Assembly: GCA_035532735.1 (NCBI GenBank)
Contig: DATKQM010000014.1
Location: 1-64,000 of the forward strand
Reading direction: 5' to 3'
From: Chersky-840 sp035532735
GTDB taxonomy: Bacteria > Actinomycetota > Acidimicrobiia > Acidimicrobiales > UBA8190
Length of the DNA stretch: 64,000 nucleotides
In this document: piece by piece, positions 8,742 to 16,530 of the stretch
Numbering within the stretch: position 1 is the stretch's first letter
Layout of the letters: each line of letters opens with the position of its first letter
Translations under genes and position numbers: made by a program
The notes under the pieces: model-generated
Database searches by the model: none
What the model was told of the DNA's origin: nothing
What the model saw: only the letters and a program-made list of their open reading frames with translations

Positions 8742-9019
8742 GAGGCGCGGGTGGCGCTGCCCTGGCGACGAATCCGGCGCGACAGCGCCTCGGCCCGTTT
8801 CACCGCCGCAGGTTCGGGCTCGCCTACCTTGGCGGCGAGCTCGTCGAGGTAGCGGTCGGTCTCCTCGAGCAGCTCCTGGCGGTGCAGCTCGGATCGCACT
8901 GCGCTCTGCAACAGCTCCGACGCCGGCAATTCCCGATCCTTCACGGCCCGGTAGAGATCGTCGGGGAGATACACCTGGATTCGTGGCGTACGCCTATCGG
9001 CGTGAGCCGCCTTCGTCAT
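8738..9019 (-). CDS. ribbon-helix-helix antitoxin-like protein (VapB type)
   Basis: A 93-residue protein. After about a dozen residues comes RIQVYLPDDLYRAVKDREL, then SELLQSAVRSEL, the strand-helix-helix of a MetJ/Arc/CopG-type DNA-binding domain. A charged helical C-terminal half follows, which would wrap a toxin. In VapBC pairs such a protein represses its own operon and neutralises the PIN toxin translated from an overlapping start, and the ATGA overlap with the toxin remnant downstream is exactly that layout. Because the toxin is truncated, this is probably an orphaned antitoxin. The start at 9019 fits the beginning of the conserved domain; a longer in-frame extension is not conserved-looking. 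Confidence 0.7.
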   Translation of the reverse strand: MTKAAHADRRTPRIQVYLPDDLYRAVKDRELPASELLQSAVRSELHRQELLEETDRYLDELAAKVGEPEPAAVKRAEALSRRIRRQGSATRAS

Positions 9020-9652
9020 CGGATGGCGGTGCCGAGCAGTTCCTCCAGCATGACCCGGGGGATCACGATCCGGCGGCGAGTCGGAGAGCCAAGGGGTGGC
9101 ACGCACGTCCCGGGACGGAGTAACGGTGACGATCGGCCTGCGCTAACAGGACGATCCGCTACCCCTCCGAAACGGGGCGTGCCATGTTTGTTCTCGGGTC
9201 CGGGTCGACGACGCCCTCGCAAAGACAGCAAGCATCAACCAGCTCCAAAGTCCGACCAAAGACCCGAGGGCGCCTGAACGTAGTAGCGACCCGCAAGCCA
9301 GCGGTGGATCCCCGATCAAGCACCCTTCAATCATCACTGGCACGTCTCGAACAGCCCTGCTTTGATACATGGTGCGCACGCAATCCCCGATTATGTGGGT
9401 GATCAAAGATCACCGTCGCCCGAAGGGCTCACATAATCGCTGATCATGTGGGTCATCGAGGCGCTGAATATCGTTACGAGGAGCCTCACGATGACCCACA
9501 TATCAAGGAATATCGGATGCCGAGCTTCTACCCTGCCCGGAAGCAATTCCGACCCGGACCGGCATATCTACACATTTCGAGCGGGTCGTTCGCCACGGCC
9601 GATCTCATTGCTTGCTGCGGCTTGGGCGTCGTCATGGGAGCCAAGGTGTTGA
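9020..9652. other. non-coding stretch with an inverted-repeat cluster
   Basis: No supported gene was found over about 630 bp. The right half contains the nested inverted repeats described separately at 9389-9501. The left half shows nothing recognisable. Confidence 0.4.
9389..9501. repeat. cluster of two nested inverted repeats
   Basis: Two hairpin-forming pairs lie end to end. GATTATGTGGG (9389-9399) pairs with CTCACATAATC (9428-9438), with one mismatch. ATGTGGGTCATCG (9446-9458) pairs perfectly with CGATGACCCACAT (9489-9501). All four arms share the core TATGTGGG or its complement. The layout could be a structured RNA, a REP-like element, or a multi-site operator. Confidence 0.65.
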
Positions 9653-9826
9653 TCAGCGACGCAGCCATTCTCGGATTGACGGCATACGCGTGCCAACAAC
9701 GACGGCGCCAATGACGACCAGGATGCACCCGATTGCGACGAGCCACATCACCTGCACCCCGAATCCCCAAGAAGGGATCACGATGGCTAGGACTAGGGCG
9801 CCGACAATGAGCCTGTACAGATTCAC
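9653..9826 (-). CDS. very small membrane protein, hypothetical
   Basis: About 57 residues from a possible GTG start at 9826, with two hydrophobic segments (LYRLIVGALVLAIVIPSW and VMWLVAIGCILVVIGAVVVG) and a basic C-terminus. The frame also extends upstream to 9922, overlapping the end of the neighbouring gene at 9873, so the true start is uncertain. No family is recognised. It follows the PH-like gene on the same strand, and the two may form a small membrane-associated operon. Confidence 0.45.
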   Translation of the reverse strand: MNLYRLIVGALVLAIVIPSWGFGVQVMWLVAIGCILVVIGAVVVGTRMPSIREWLRR

Positions 9827-9872
9827 TCGCCAGGTGAACAGTCCACGCAGCGTTCTGGCAGACCTCGTATTC

Positions 9873-10199
9873 CTATGCGGCAACGTGCTCCCCGATGATC
9901 CGAGTGACAGTTTCCGCATCATCTGGCGTTATACAAGGACGAACCCGACCACCTGTGTCGAACTCGATACCCACCTCCTTCTTTGGCCGGTTGCCATCCA
10001 GGTTGTACCAGTGCACGAAATCGCCGGAACCCCAGATCCGCCACTTCCCCCGTACCAGTCGCAGCGGGAACGTGTTCACCGAGCGGATCGAGCCGAACGG
10101 GATTCGCTTCTTTCCCCAGGGGTAATACCAGCGGATGGTGACCCCTTCATCGTCGCAGAGGATTCGGCCATCGTCATATAGAGGCGCCTTGTCCTTCAT
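9873..10199 (-). CDS. small PH-domain-like hypothetical protein
   Basis: A 108-residue protein with alternating strands rich in aromatic and basic residues (IRWYYPWGKKRIPFGSIRSV, KWRIWGSGDFVHWYNLD) and a final helix (DDAETVTRIIGEHV). The pattern, with a strand reading 'wgkkrIPFGSIRSV' and a closing helix, is like bacterial PH (bPH) domains. Such domains often sit near membrane proteins, and a tiny two-helix protein follows on the same strand. The fold assignment rests on pattern only. Confidence 0.55.
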   Translation of the reverse strand: MKDKAPLYDDGRILCDDEGVTIRWYYPWGKKRIPFGSIRSVNTFPLRLVRGKWRIWGSGDFVHWYNLDGNRPKKEVGIEFDTGGRVRPCITPDDAETVTRIIGEHVAA

Positions 10200-10407
10200 G
10201 ACGCAATCATGTAATCAAGCATCAGCCTTCGCAAGGGACCTATGACCCCAAATGTCTGATAACGCCATAGTGCGGGTCCAACAGACCCTGGACAGCGCTG
10301 GGGCGTACGGGATCCCCTGATTATCGTGCACCCGTCACGCCGTCTACGTCCCGAACCCCGCAGTGCCTGTCGGGCGCGGATCGAGATTGTGCGCGGTCGA
10401 CTCGGCG

Positions 10408-12060
10408 CTATGAGTTGGGCGGGAAGGTCGCAGGACCACCCGGAGTCCAGGTGGTTGTCTCGGCCACCGCACCCGACATGTCCAGTCCTTGTGCCTGAAG
10501 ATGGGATTGATCGGTATTGGCCGGAATCACGAGTGGAGCGAACCCGACTTGGACTCGTTCGTCCCACACCGGGGCCATCGACGCCAACACCTGACCGGTC
10601 AGGGTGTTCACAAGGCGGATCAGGACGAACCGCGGGTCCGTCACAAGATATTCACGCGATACGTAGTAGTTGTCCCCCGATCCGAAGCCCTCCTGGACGG
10701 GAAAGCCCACTGGTCGTTGAAGCGGGCTGGCGCTGCCGCCGATCGCGTTGTCGTCGCCCGGGCAGTGGAATCTGTAGCCCTGAATGGCGAGGCTTGAGGA
10801 ACCCTTCGGCACGCTCCGTGCCACCGAGATCGTCAATGTGCAGTTCCCTTCCGTTGTCGTGATCAGCGGCTCCTGTTGGATCGGCGGGCGTGGCCGAGGA
10901 GCGGGTCTGATCGGCACTGCGTGTTGCACCTGACGTCCCCTTTCACCGGGGCCGTAAAGGATCGCGTCCCCTCCGATCACAGCGACGCAGAAGCTCGCAG
11001 ACGCACAAGACACCGCCGGGAAGCTGAACGTGTGCAATGCCCGGTGTGGATCGTCGATCAGCGTTGGCCGCGACCAACTGGTGCCGTTGTAGATCAGGGC
11101 ATGGCTGGAAACGTCGAGCGCGACACAGAAGTCGTGACTCGGACACGAGATCGACATCAGGGGGCTCGTCGAGTCGATGTTGGCGGGAGGCGACCAGGTG
11201 GTTCCGTCGAAGGTGAAGGCATTGCCGTGGTGGTCTACGGCTACGCAGAAGTCCGTAGAAGCGCACGAAACCGACTGAACACCGGATAGCCCCAAACGCG
11301 TGGGAGTAGACCAGCTCGTCCCGTTGAACACAAAGGCATTGTCCTGATCCACGGCTGCGCAGAACGTGGCGCTGAGACATGAGATCGACCAAAGTGCACC
11401 TGAGGGGAGGACCGTCGGTCCCGACCACGTCGTGCCGTTAGAGGTATAGGCACGGCCGCCTCCTCCTGCCGCCGCACAGAACGCGAAGGTCGGACACGAC
11501 ACCGCATCGAGATCCGTCAGCGTATCGACGCGGGCGGCTGTCAACACGCGCTTGCCGTTATACGAAACGGTGTTCCCCCCTGAATCCACAGCGACGCAGA
11601 ATCGAATAATTGGACAGGACACGGAAAGGAGGGAGCCCCCTCCGCCGGTGTGAATTACCCCTTCCACGTTGGTCTTCTTGCCCCATTCGGAGCCGTTGTA
11701 GGTAATGGCGTCACCCTTGTAATCCACTGCCACGCAGAAGCGAGCGCTCACGCAGGACACGGCTGTGAGGCGGTCGGTTGGGGAGTCGATGTCAGAGGGC
11801 GCGGACCAACCCGTTTGGCCGGGACCGGGAGCGAGGTTGCCGGGTCGTTGACCGGTTGACGAGCGCAGGCTGGCGAGTGGGATTGCCACGGCGGCAAGGA
11901 CAGCAACCAGAGCGGCAACCGGCACGATCATCCTGCGGCGCTGTCGACGTCGCACCAGTGCTGAAACTCGGGTCGGAAGCGATGCACCCAGGTCGAAGTG
12001 GGGGGCTTGACGGAGAAACTCCCGTCGCAGGTGGTCGTCCAAAACGTCGTGCTCAGGCAT
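10408..12060 (-). CDS. membrane protein with extracellular SVSC/FCVAVD repeats, putative anti-sigma partner
   Basis: A 550-residue protein. Residues 1-40 are cytoplasmic and charged, one membrane helix follows at about 43-65, and the rest is extracellular. From about residue 95 to 370 there are eight repeats of about 38-40 residues with the pattern (A/S)VSCxSxxFCVAVDxxGxAxxYNGxxW, which should form a beta-propeller with one disulfide per blade. A Pro-rich linker and a separate C-terminal domain of about 150 residues with its own cysteines follow. Its start overlaps the last codons of the ECF sigma gene by 8 bp. This is the usual layout of sigma/anti-sigma pairs, so the short cytoplasmic part may hold the sigma factor. 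A zinc-binding anti-sigma motif is not visible. Confidence 0.75.
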   Translation of the reverse strand: MPEHDVLDDHLRREFLRQAPHFDLGASLPTRVSALVRRRQRRRMIVPVAALVAVLAAVAIPLASLRSSTGQRPGNLAPGPGQTGWSAPSDIDSPTDRLTAVSCVSARFCVAVDYKGDAITYNGSEWGKKTNVEGVIHTGGGGSLLSVSCPIIRFCVAVDSGGNTVSYNGKRVLTAARVDTLTDLDAVSCPTFAFCAAAGGGGRAYTSNGTTWSGPTVLPSGALWSISCLSATFCAAVDQDNAFVFNGTSWSTPTRLGLSGVQSVSCASTDFCVAVDHHGNAFTFDGTTWSPPANIDSTSPLMSISCPSHDFCVALDVSSHALIYNGTSWSRPTLIDDPHRALHTFSFPAVSCASASFCVAVIGGDAILYGPGERGRQVQHAVPIRPAPRPRPPIQQEPLITTTEGNCTLTISVARSVPKGSSSLAIQGYRFHCPGDDNAIGGSASPLQRPVGFPVQEGFGSGDNYYVSREYLVTDPRFVLIRLVNTLTGQVLASMAPVWDERVQVGFAPLVIPANTDQSHLQAQGLDMSGAVAETTTWTPGGPATFPPNS

Positions 12061-12555
12061 CGTTGGTTCCTCTCAACTGCGTACGCATGGCGTCAAGCGC
12101 CCGGGAGATCCTGGACTTGACCGTCCCGGGGGCAATGCGGAGAAGGGTGGCGATCTCGGCCTCGGACATGTCTTCTAGATACCGGAGGACGACGGCAACT
12201 CGTTGGTGTGTGGGCAACGAGTTGAGCGCCCGGGTGAGGTCCAAGCGCGTTCCGAGTCCTTCGTCCGCCCGGGCGAGATCACCGGTTGCGCTGATCGTTC
12301 GTCGTGACGTACGACAACTCTCCAGTGGCGTCGGGCCTTGGACGCCTGATTCACGACGATGCGCCGCAGGTACGGGCCGAGGTCGTCGACCCGACCTGCG
12401 CTCCACTTGGGCCAGGCCGACGCGAACGCCTCGGCCACTAGGTCCTCTGCTCGACTGCGATCCCCGCACAAGAAGTATGCGAGACGGGCCAAGCGGTCAC
12501 CGTGCTCGGCCAAGGCGGTGGCAAAGGCGTCGGCAGGATTGACCCAAGCCACCAC
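12053..12555 (-). pseudogene. ECF sigma factor split by a frameshift
   Basis: Region 2 is read in one frame (DAFATALAEHGDRLARLAYF, then EDLVAEAFASAWPKW and PYLRRIVVNQASKARRHWR). Region 4 is read in another (ALNSLPTHQRVAVVLRYLED, then MSEAEIATLLRIAPGTVKSR). The switch falls between about 12285 and 12300, where a single-base change would join the two into one sigma factor of about 165 residues. The start is near the tandem GTG codons at 12550-12555. Its end overlaps the membrane-partner gene. Either the gene is newly broken or the frameshift is a sequence error, and the intact partner argues that the loss is recent. Confidence 0.7.
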
Positions 12556-12812
12556 GTCTCGGTTCGTCGGACCTCCTCGCACGTCGCCGGTCCTTCCTTC
12601 CTTGGAGTCGGATTGCCCTAACCCACCATGACCCCTTTGAGGGGGGATCGGTTCCATATGGGCCTGTTGCGACTGGCTGAGGCTCAGTGGAGAGCCCCTG
12701 GCAAGATACGGCTCGGTCCTGCCGCCGCTCCGGCTCAGCGTCCCTGCTGGGTCCAGATGTCCAGACCGGAGGAGCAAAGAAGGGTCTACCCCGCGTCGTA
12801 TCACCCTGATTC

Positions 12813-13178
12813 GCTATCGGGGCGCGTGAAGAGGACTTCCGACCGGGTGGTCGTGCCGGATCCTGGGTTGGGCTCGTCAGCTCGCGCCGATGCGCGAGGC
12901 AACCGATATCGCGCGCCGCCTGTATGGCGGGTGCCGCTCCGTCGGATAGAACGTCGATGTTGCTTTTCGTTACCGTTCGGGTGAATCACGAGGTATTCAT
13001 CCCTACTCCATCCCTACTACTGACCGGAACGAGCCGGATTGGCCACCATGGCAATCCGAACATGACCTGCTCAGAGGACAGGAGCGGATTCCCTGGACTC
13101 CTGGAGGTGATCACTCCGATCTACGAGGGCACCAACCAGATCCAGCGGGTCGTGATCGCAAAGAGGCTGCTCGGTTAG
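12813..13178 (+). repeat. dispersed repeat, long copy 2
   Basis: About 366 bp matching 8127-8490 from GCTATCGGGGCGCGTGA to the stop codon after the acyl-CoA dehydrogenase tail. Unlike copy 1, the frame is interrupted in the first third. The 12 bases before it (CACCCTGATTCG) are shared with the inverted copy near 1302. Confidence 0.8.
13104..13178 (+). pseudogene. acyl-CoA dehydrogenase C-terminal remnant, second copy
   Basis: The same tail as at 8416-8490: EVITPIYEGTNQIQRVVIAK, then RLLG and a stop. No upstream catalytic part is present. The near-identity of the two tails shows that the fragment was duplicated together with the repeat and did not arise by independent decay of two genes. Confidence 0.75.
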
Positions 13179-13316
13179 CGAGGCTGGATCCACGGGCCGA
13201 GGCGCTGCGCCTGATCGCCGCGCCTGAGCCGATTTTGCGACCGGCACTCAACCTTCGTCACGTCTGATCAAGCATTGGGCAGCGAATTGCCCTCGCATCG
13301 GCCAAGCGCTCAAGTT

Positions 13317-13331
13317 GGGACGAACGGCTCT
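13317..13331 (+). promoter_or_regulatory. DosR-like box upstream of the alcohol dehydrogenase
   Basis: The 15 bases GGGACGAACGGCTCT match the mycobacterial DosR (DevR) box core GGGACTTTCGGCCCT at 11 positions and the general form GGGACNNNNGNCCC well. The identical 15 bases occur at 16482 before the PNPOx/GH65/USP operon, and the four bases after it (AGGC) are also shared. A second GGGTCCTCGGCCC half-match lies 8 bases downstream (13339-13351), as expected for paired DosR sites. The start codon is about 120 bp downstream. Confidence 0.6.
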
Positions 13332-13451
13332 AGGCGGCGGGTCCTCGGCCCGTCACTGTTGAAGGTGGGGATTGACCGGTGTGGGTCGAGAGGTATGGCT
13401 CACGACGCAGTTCGTCAATCACGCCCTCTTCGTCAATGAAGGAGCCAGGCA

Positions 13452-14498
13452 ATGAAGGCACTCGTCTACCACGGACCGAACGACAAGAGCTGGGACGAGG
13501 TACCCGACTCGAAGCTGATCGACGACACCGATGCTGTCGTTCGCGTCGATTCGACCACTATCTGCGGAACCGACCTCCATATCCTCAAAGGACACCTGCC
13601 CGAGGTGACATCGGGTCGGATTCTCGGCCACGAGGCTGTGGGGACTGTGGAAGCGGTCGGTACCGCCGTGAGGAATGTCCGACCCGGTGACCGAGTGCTC
13701 GTCTCGTGCATCTCGGCGTGCGGGACATGCCGATTCTGCCGTCAGTCGCATTTCGGACAGTGCCTCGGTGGCGGAGGCTGGATCCTCGGCCACAACATCG
13801 ACGGAACCCAGGCCGAGAAGGTCCGGGTGCCCTTCGCCGACACCTCGATGTACCCGGTCCCCTCCGGAGTATCGGACGAGGAGTTCCTCATGCTCGCCGA
13901 CATTCTTCCGACGGGCTACGAGGTCGGGGTTCTGAACGGGGGCGTCGCCCCCGGTGATGTCGTGGCCATCGTCGGTGCAGGACCGATCGGTCTTTCCGCC
14001 ATCACCGGGTCACTGCTTTTCAGTCCCAGTCACGTCATCGCCATCGACCTTGCCGACACCCGGCTGGAGGCGGCCAAGCTCTTCGGGGCCGATGTCACGG
14101 TGAACAACAGCCGCGAGGACCCCCTTTCGATCGTCCAGAGCCTCACTGACGGGCTTGGCGCCGACGTGGCGATCGAAGCCGTGGGCACACCAGCGACATT
14201 CGAGCTCGCCGCCGAGCTTGTCCGCCCTGGTGGACACATTGCCAACATCGGCGTCCACGGCGAGCCGGCCACGCTTCACCTGGAGACTCTCTGGACTCGA
14301 GACGTGACGATCACGACAGGACTCGTCGACACCTACTCCACGCCGACGCTCAGTCGGCTCGTCGCCACCCATCAGCTGGATGCGGCCCGATTCGCCACTC
14401 ACCACTTCTCTCTCGACCAAATGATGGAGGCTTACGACGTCTTCTCCAATGCATCTGAGACTGGAGCTCTCAAGGTCGTCCTCACCCGGACGCAGTAG
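13452..14498 (+). CDS. zinc-dependent alcohol dehydrogenase
   Basis: A 348-residue medium-chain dehydrogenase. Catalytic zinc ligands are Cys38 (ICGTD) and His60-Glu61 (ILGHEAVG). A structural-zinc-type cluster CGTCRFCRQSHFGQC follows near residues 90-105, with its fourth Cys at the end. The Rossmann motif is VVAIVGAGPIGLSA near 173. It is closest in pattern to the NAD(P)-dependent secondary alcohol / isopropanol dehydrogenase branch, which interconverts small ketones or aldehydes and alcohols. A good ribosome binding site (AAGGAG) precedes the ATG. It stands first in the dormancy-like cluster behind a DosR-like box, consistent with redox balancing under low oxygen. The substrate is inferred only at class level. 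Confidence 0.9.
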   Translation: MKALVYHGPNDKSWDEVPDSKLIDDTDAVVRVDSTTICGTDLHILKGHLPEVTSGRILGHEAVGTVEAVGTAVRNVRPGDRVLVSCISACGTCRFCRQSHFGQCLGGGGWILGHNIDGTQAEKVRVPFADTSMYPVPSGVSDEEFLMLADILPTGYEVGVLNGGVAPGDVVAIVGAGPIGLSAITGSLLFSPSHVIAIDLADTRLEAAKLFGADVTVNNSREDPLSIVQSLTDGLGADVAIEAVGTPATFELAAELVRPGGHIANIGVHGEPATLHLETLWTRDVTITTGLVDTYSTPTLSRLVATHQLDAARFATHHFSLDQMMEAYDVFSNASETGALKVVLTRTQ

Positions 14499-14640
14499 AG
14501 CGACCCCATTTCGGTAACGCGAGGTCAGATCCAGAGTCGCCTCCTCCGGACAGGACGCCCGCCTATGGTTGTAGCCCCGTGCCCGCTCGGCGGCTCCTCG
14601 TGTCGAGAGGGACACGTCGTGACCACGGTTCCGGATCCCT

Positions 14641-15208
14641 CGATGCCCGCTGCGGTGCTCGGCAGGCGAAAGTGGTGGGCTGCTCGGAGCAATCTGCCTA
14701 GCCGTCCTCGCGGTGGGCGTGGACGGCACCGTGCTGAGTGTGGCCCTTCCCACACTCTCCAAGGCGCTGCATGGGTCGGCGCTGCATGGGTCAGAGTCCG
14801 ACCTCCAGTGGTTCTCCTCGGGATACTTCCTGGTTCTGGCTGCAGCTTCCTTCGGGGCTCTCCCCATCGGCCCTATCCGGAATGGCCCCGCTGGTCGTCT
14901 TCTTCAGCTGGGAACGCCGACTGACGGGCAAGCCTGGTGGTCAGCCGTTGGTCGGTCTGACGCTCTTCAGCTCTGCCGCGTTCACCTGGGGCGTGATCCT
15001 CGCCGCTCTGGCGATCCTCGCGATGATCGGCGTCTTGTCCACGATGCCGCAGTACTTCCAAGGCGTCCTCGGCACGGACCCCATCGGCTGAGGTCCGAGA
15101 CTCTTGCCGCTGATCGGGGCCTCGTGGTCGGAGCAGTTCCCGCTGACCGGATCGCATTGTGGACGCCAAGGTTGTCGTTGCGGCCGGTTCTGTATTGCTC
15201 GTCGCCGC
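14641..15208 (+). pseudogene. decayed MFS drug exporter (DHA2/EmrB type)
   Basis: Pieces of one transporter are spread over frames. First helix: GVDGTVLSVALPTLSKALHG, then LQWFSSGYFLVLAAASFGAL. Then, after a large deletion, come WERRLTGKPGGQPLVGLTLF and the helix AFTWGVILAALAILAMIG with MPQYFQGVLGTDPIG. Last, GLVVGAVPADRIAL and AKVVVAAGSVLLVAALG appear in further frames. The order is that of DHA2-type exporters of about 14 helices, but roughly two thirds is missing and at least three frameshifts separate the rest. It is not functional. Confidence 0.75.
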
Positions 15209-15483
15209 CCTGGGTCCGTCACCTCCTCGTCGACGCGACCGACCCGGTGCATGCAGTAGTCCTCGACGCCGTGGAATGTCCGACGCCGACTACACCGGAC
15301 TGCAAGTCCTGCGGGGTCTGACGACCGAACTCGGAGAGCAAGGAGTGGTCATAGGGATCGACAGAGCTTCACGCTCGGTCCACCATGTTCTCAAGCATGA
15401 TTGCGCTTCTCGAAAAGGTTGGATCCGAGTACCTATTCGCCTCGGTCGAGGAGGCCGTTTCCGCCCTCGAGCATCACCCTTGA
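15209..15483 (+). pseudogene. STAS-domain tail of a SulP-type sulfate permease, decayed
   Basis: Read across frames, the segment gives HLLVDATDPVHAVVLDAVE, then DADYTGLQVLRGLTTELGEQ, then SMIALLEKVGSEYLFASVEE followed by AVSALEHHP and a stop. This is the order of a STAS domain at the C-terminus of SulP anion transporters: the first strand and loop, the helix after the phosphorylation-loop position, and the last helix. At least two frameshifts separate the parts, and the membrane domain is absent. It fused to the MFS remnant by deletion. Confidence 0.65.
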
Positions 15484-15697
15484 AACGAGCACGGCGGGAT
15501 CCCCCCTAGGGCGCACAGTCGGAGCCCGTGACGGCGAAGTGGACATCGAACGACGCTTCGCTTCCAAGAACGCACGAGCGTCGGCTCATACCAGGTGGTT
15601 CGTGTTTTCGATCCAGCGGTGCCGTTCCGTTCGTAATTGAGGATCGCCTTCATGATGTTGGGCGCACCGCGATGTGGTCAGATGGGATAGTGGTGCC

Positions 15698-16465
15698 GTG
15701 GTGACGAACAGAGTTGTGGCGGGCACCGCAATCGGGACACTCGAGGCTTGGCTCTTCGATCTCGACGGAGTGCTGACCGACACCGCCTCGGTCCACGACG
15801 CCGCTTGGAAGAAGACTTTCGACGAATTGCTTGCTCGTCGGGCTGGCCTGGGGGTTCCGTTCAGGCCCTTCGACTCGATCTCCGACTACGAGCAGTTCGT
15901 GGACGGCAAGCCTCGCCTCGACGGTGTCCGGTCCTTCCTCGAATCCAGGGACATCCATTTTCCCGAGGGTGGGCCGGGCGACGCGCCCGACAGCGAGACG
16001 GTGAATGGCGTCGGGCGACAGAAGAACGAATTGGTCCTGAAGATGATCGCGGAGGTAGGCGTCGTTACTTTCCCAGGGTCGCTAGCCCTTGTCCGGGCGT
16101 TGCGATCCGCGGGGCGGCGGGTGGCGGTCGTCTCGGCCAGCGAGAACTGCGCAGCCGTGCTCGACGCGGCCGGAATCGCTGACCTCTTCGATGTCCGGGT
16201 CGACGGAGTGGTCACCTCCGAGCACGGATTAGCGGGAAAACCCGCCCCCGACACCTATCTCTTCGCGGCCCGCCAACTGGGCACCGAGCCCAGCCGCGCT
16301 GCCGTGGTAGAGGACGCCCCGGCCGGGGTCGCCGCAGGGCGATCCGGGCGATTCGGGCTCGTGATCGGGGTGAGCCGTGGCGCCACGCCGGACGAGCTCC
16401 TCCGGTCGGGAGCCGATGTCGTCGTGTCCGATCTAGCGGAGCTGTTGGACACCGGGTCGTCATGA
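15698..16465 (+). CDS. beta-phosphoglucomutase-family HAD hydrolase
   Basis: About 255 residues. HAD motif I is FDLDGVLTDTA near residue 23, with both catalytic aspartates. A cap domain contains DGKPRLDGVRSFL, motif II is VVSAS, the motif III Lys is in GLAGKPAPD, and motif IV is VVEDAPAGV. The VDGKPRxDGVRxFL cap signature is shared with the HAD proteins that accompany GH65 phosphorylases and convert beta-glucose 1-phosphate to glucose 6-phosphate. In Mycobacterium tuberculosis an equivalent domain is the first part of the DosR-regulated OtsB1 (Rv2006), followed by a trehalose-phosphatase-like part and GH65. Here it is a separate gene before the GH65 operon. The start is one of the two GTGs at 15698 and 15701; an upstream GTG at 15674 would add residues of no family likeness. 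Confidence 0.85.
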   Translation: MVTNRVVAGTAIGTLEAWLFDLDGVLTDTASVHDAAWKKTFDELLARRAGLGVPFRPFDSISDYEQFVDGKPRLDGVRSFLESRDIHFPEGGPGDAPDSETVNGVGRQKNELVLKMIAEVGVVTFPGSLALVRALRSAGRRVAVVSASENCAAVLDAAGIADLFDVRVDGVVTSEHGLAGKPAPDTYLFAARQLGTEPSRAAVVEDAPAGVAAGRSGRFGLVIGVSRGATPDELLRSGADVVVSDLAELLDTGSS

Positions 16466-16481
16466 CATCTGTCGATTTGTC

Positions 16482-16496
16482 GGGACGAACGGCTCT
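16482..16496 (+). promoter_or_regulatory. DosR-like box upstream of the PNPOx-GH65-USP operon
   Basis: GGGACGAACGGCTCT, identical to the sequence at 13317-13331 including the next four bases. It lies 34 bp before the ATG of the first operon gene, a typical place for an activator overlapping the -35 region. A second GC-rich palindromic patch (TCCCCGGGTCG) follows with spacing similar to that at the first site. The identity of two sites 3 kb apart in otherwise unrelated intergenic DNA argues for function. Confidence 0.6.
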
Positions 16497-16530
16497 AGGC
16501 GTCTTGTCCCCGGGTCGCCATAGTTGAGTC

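Noticed and set aside
9016..9714. Several open frames of 70-90 codons between the antitoxin and the small membrane protein
   Set aside because: They overlap one another on both strands, span the inverted repeats and show no motif or start signal.
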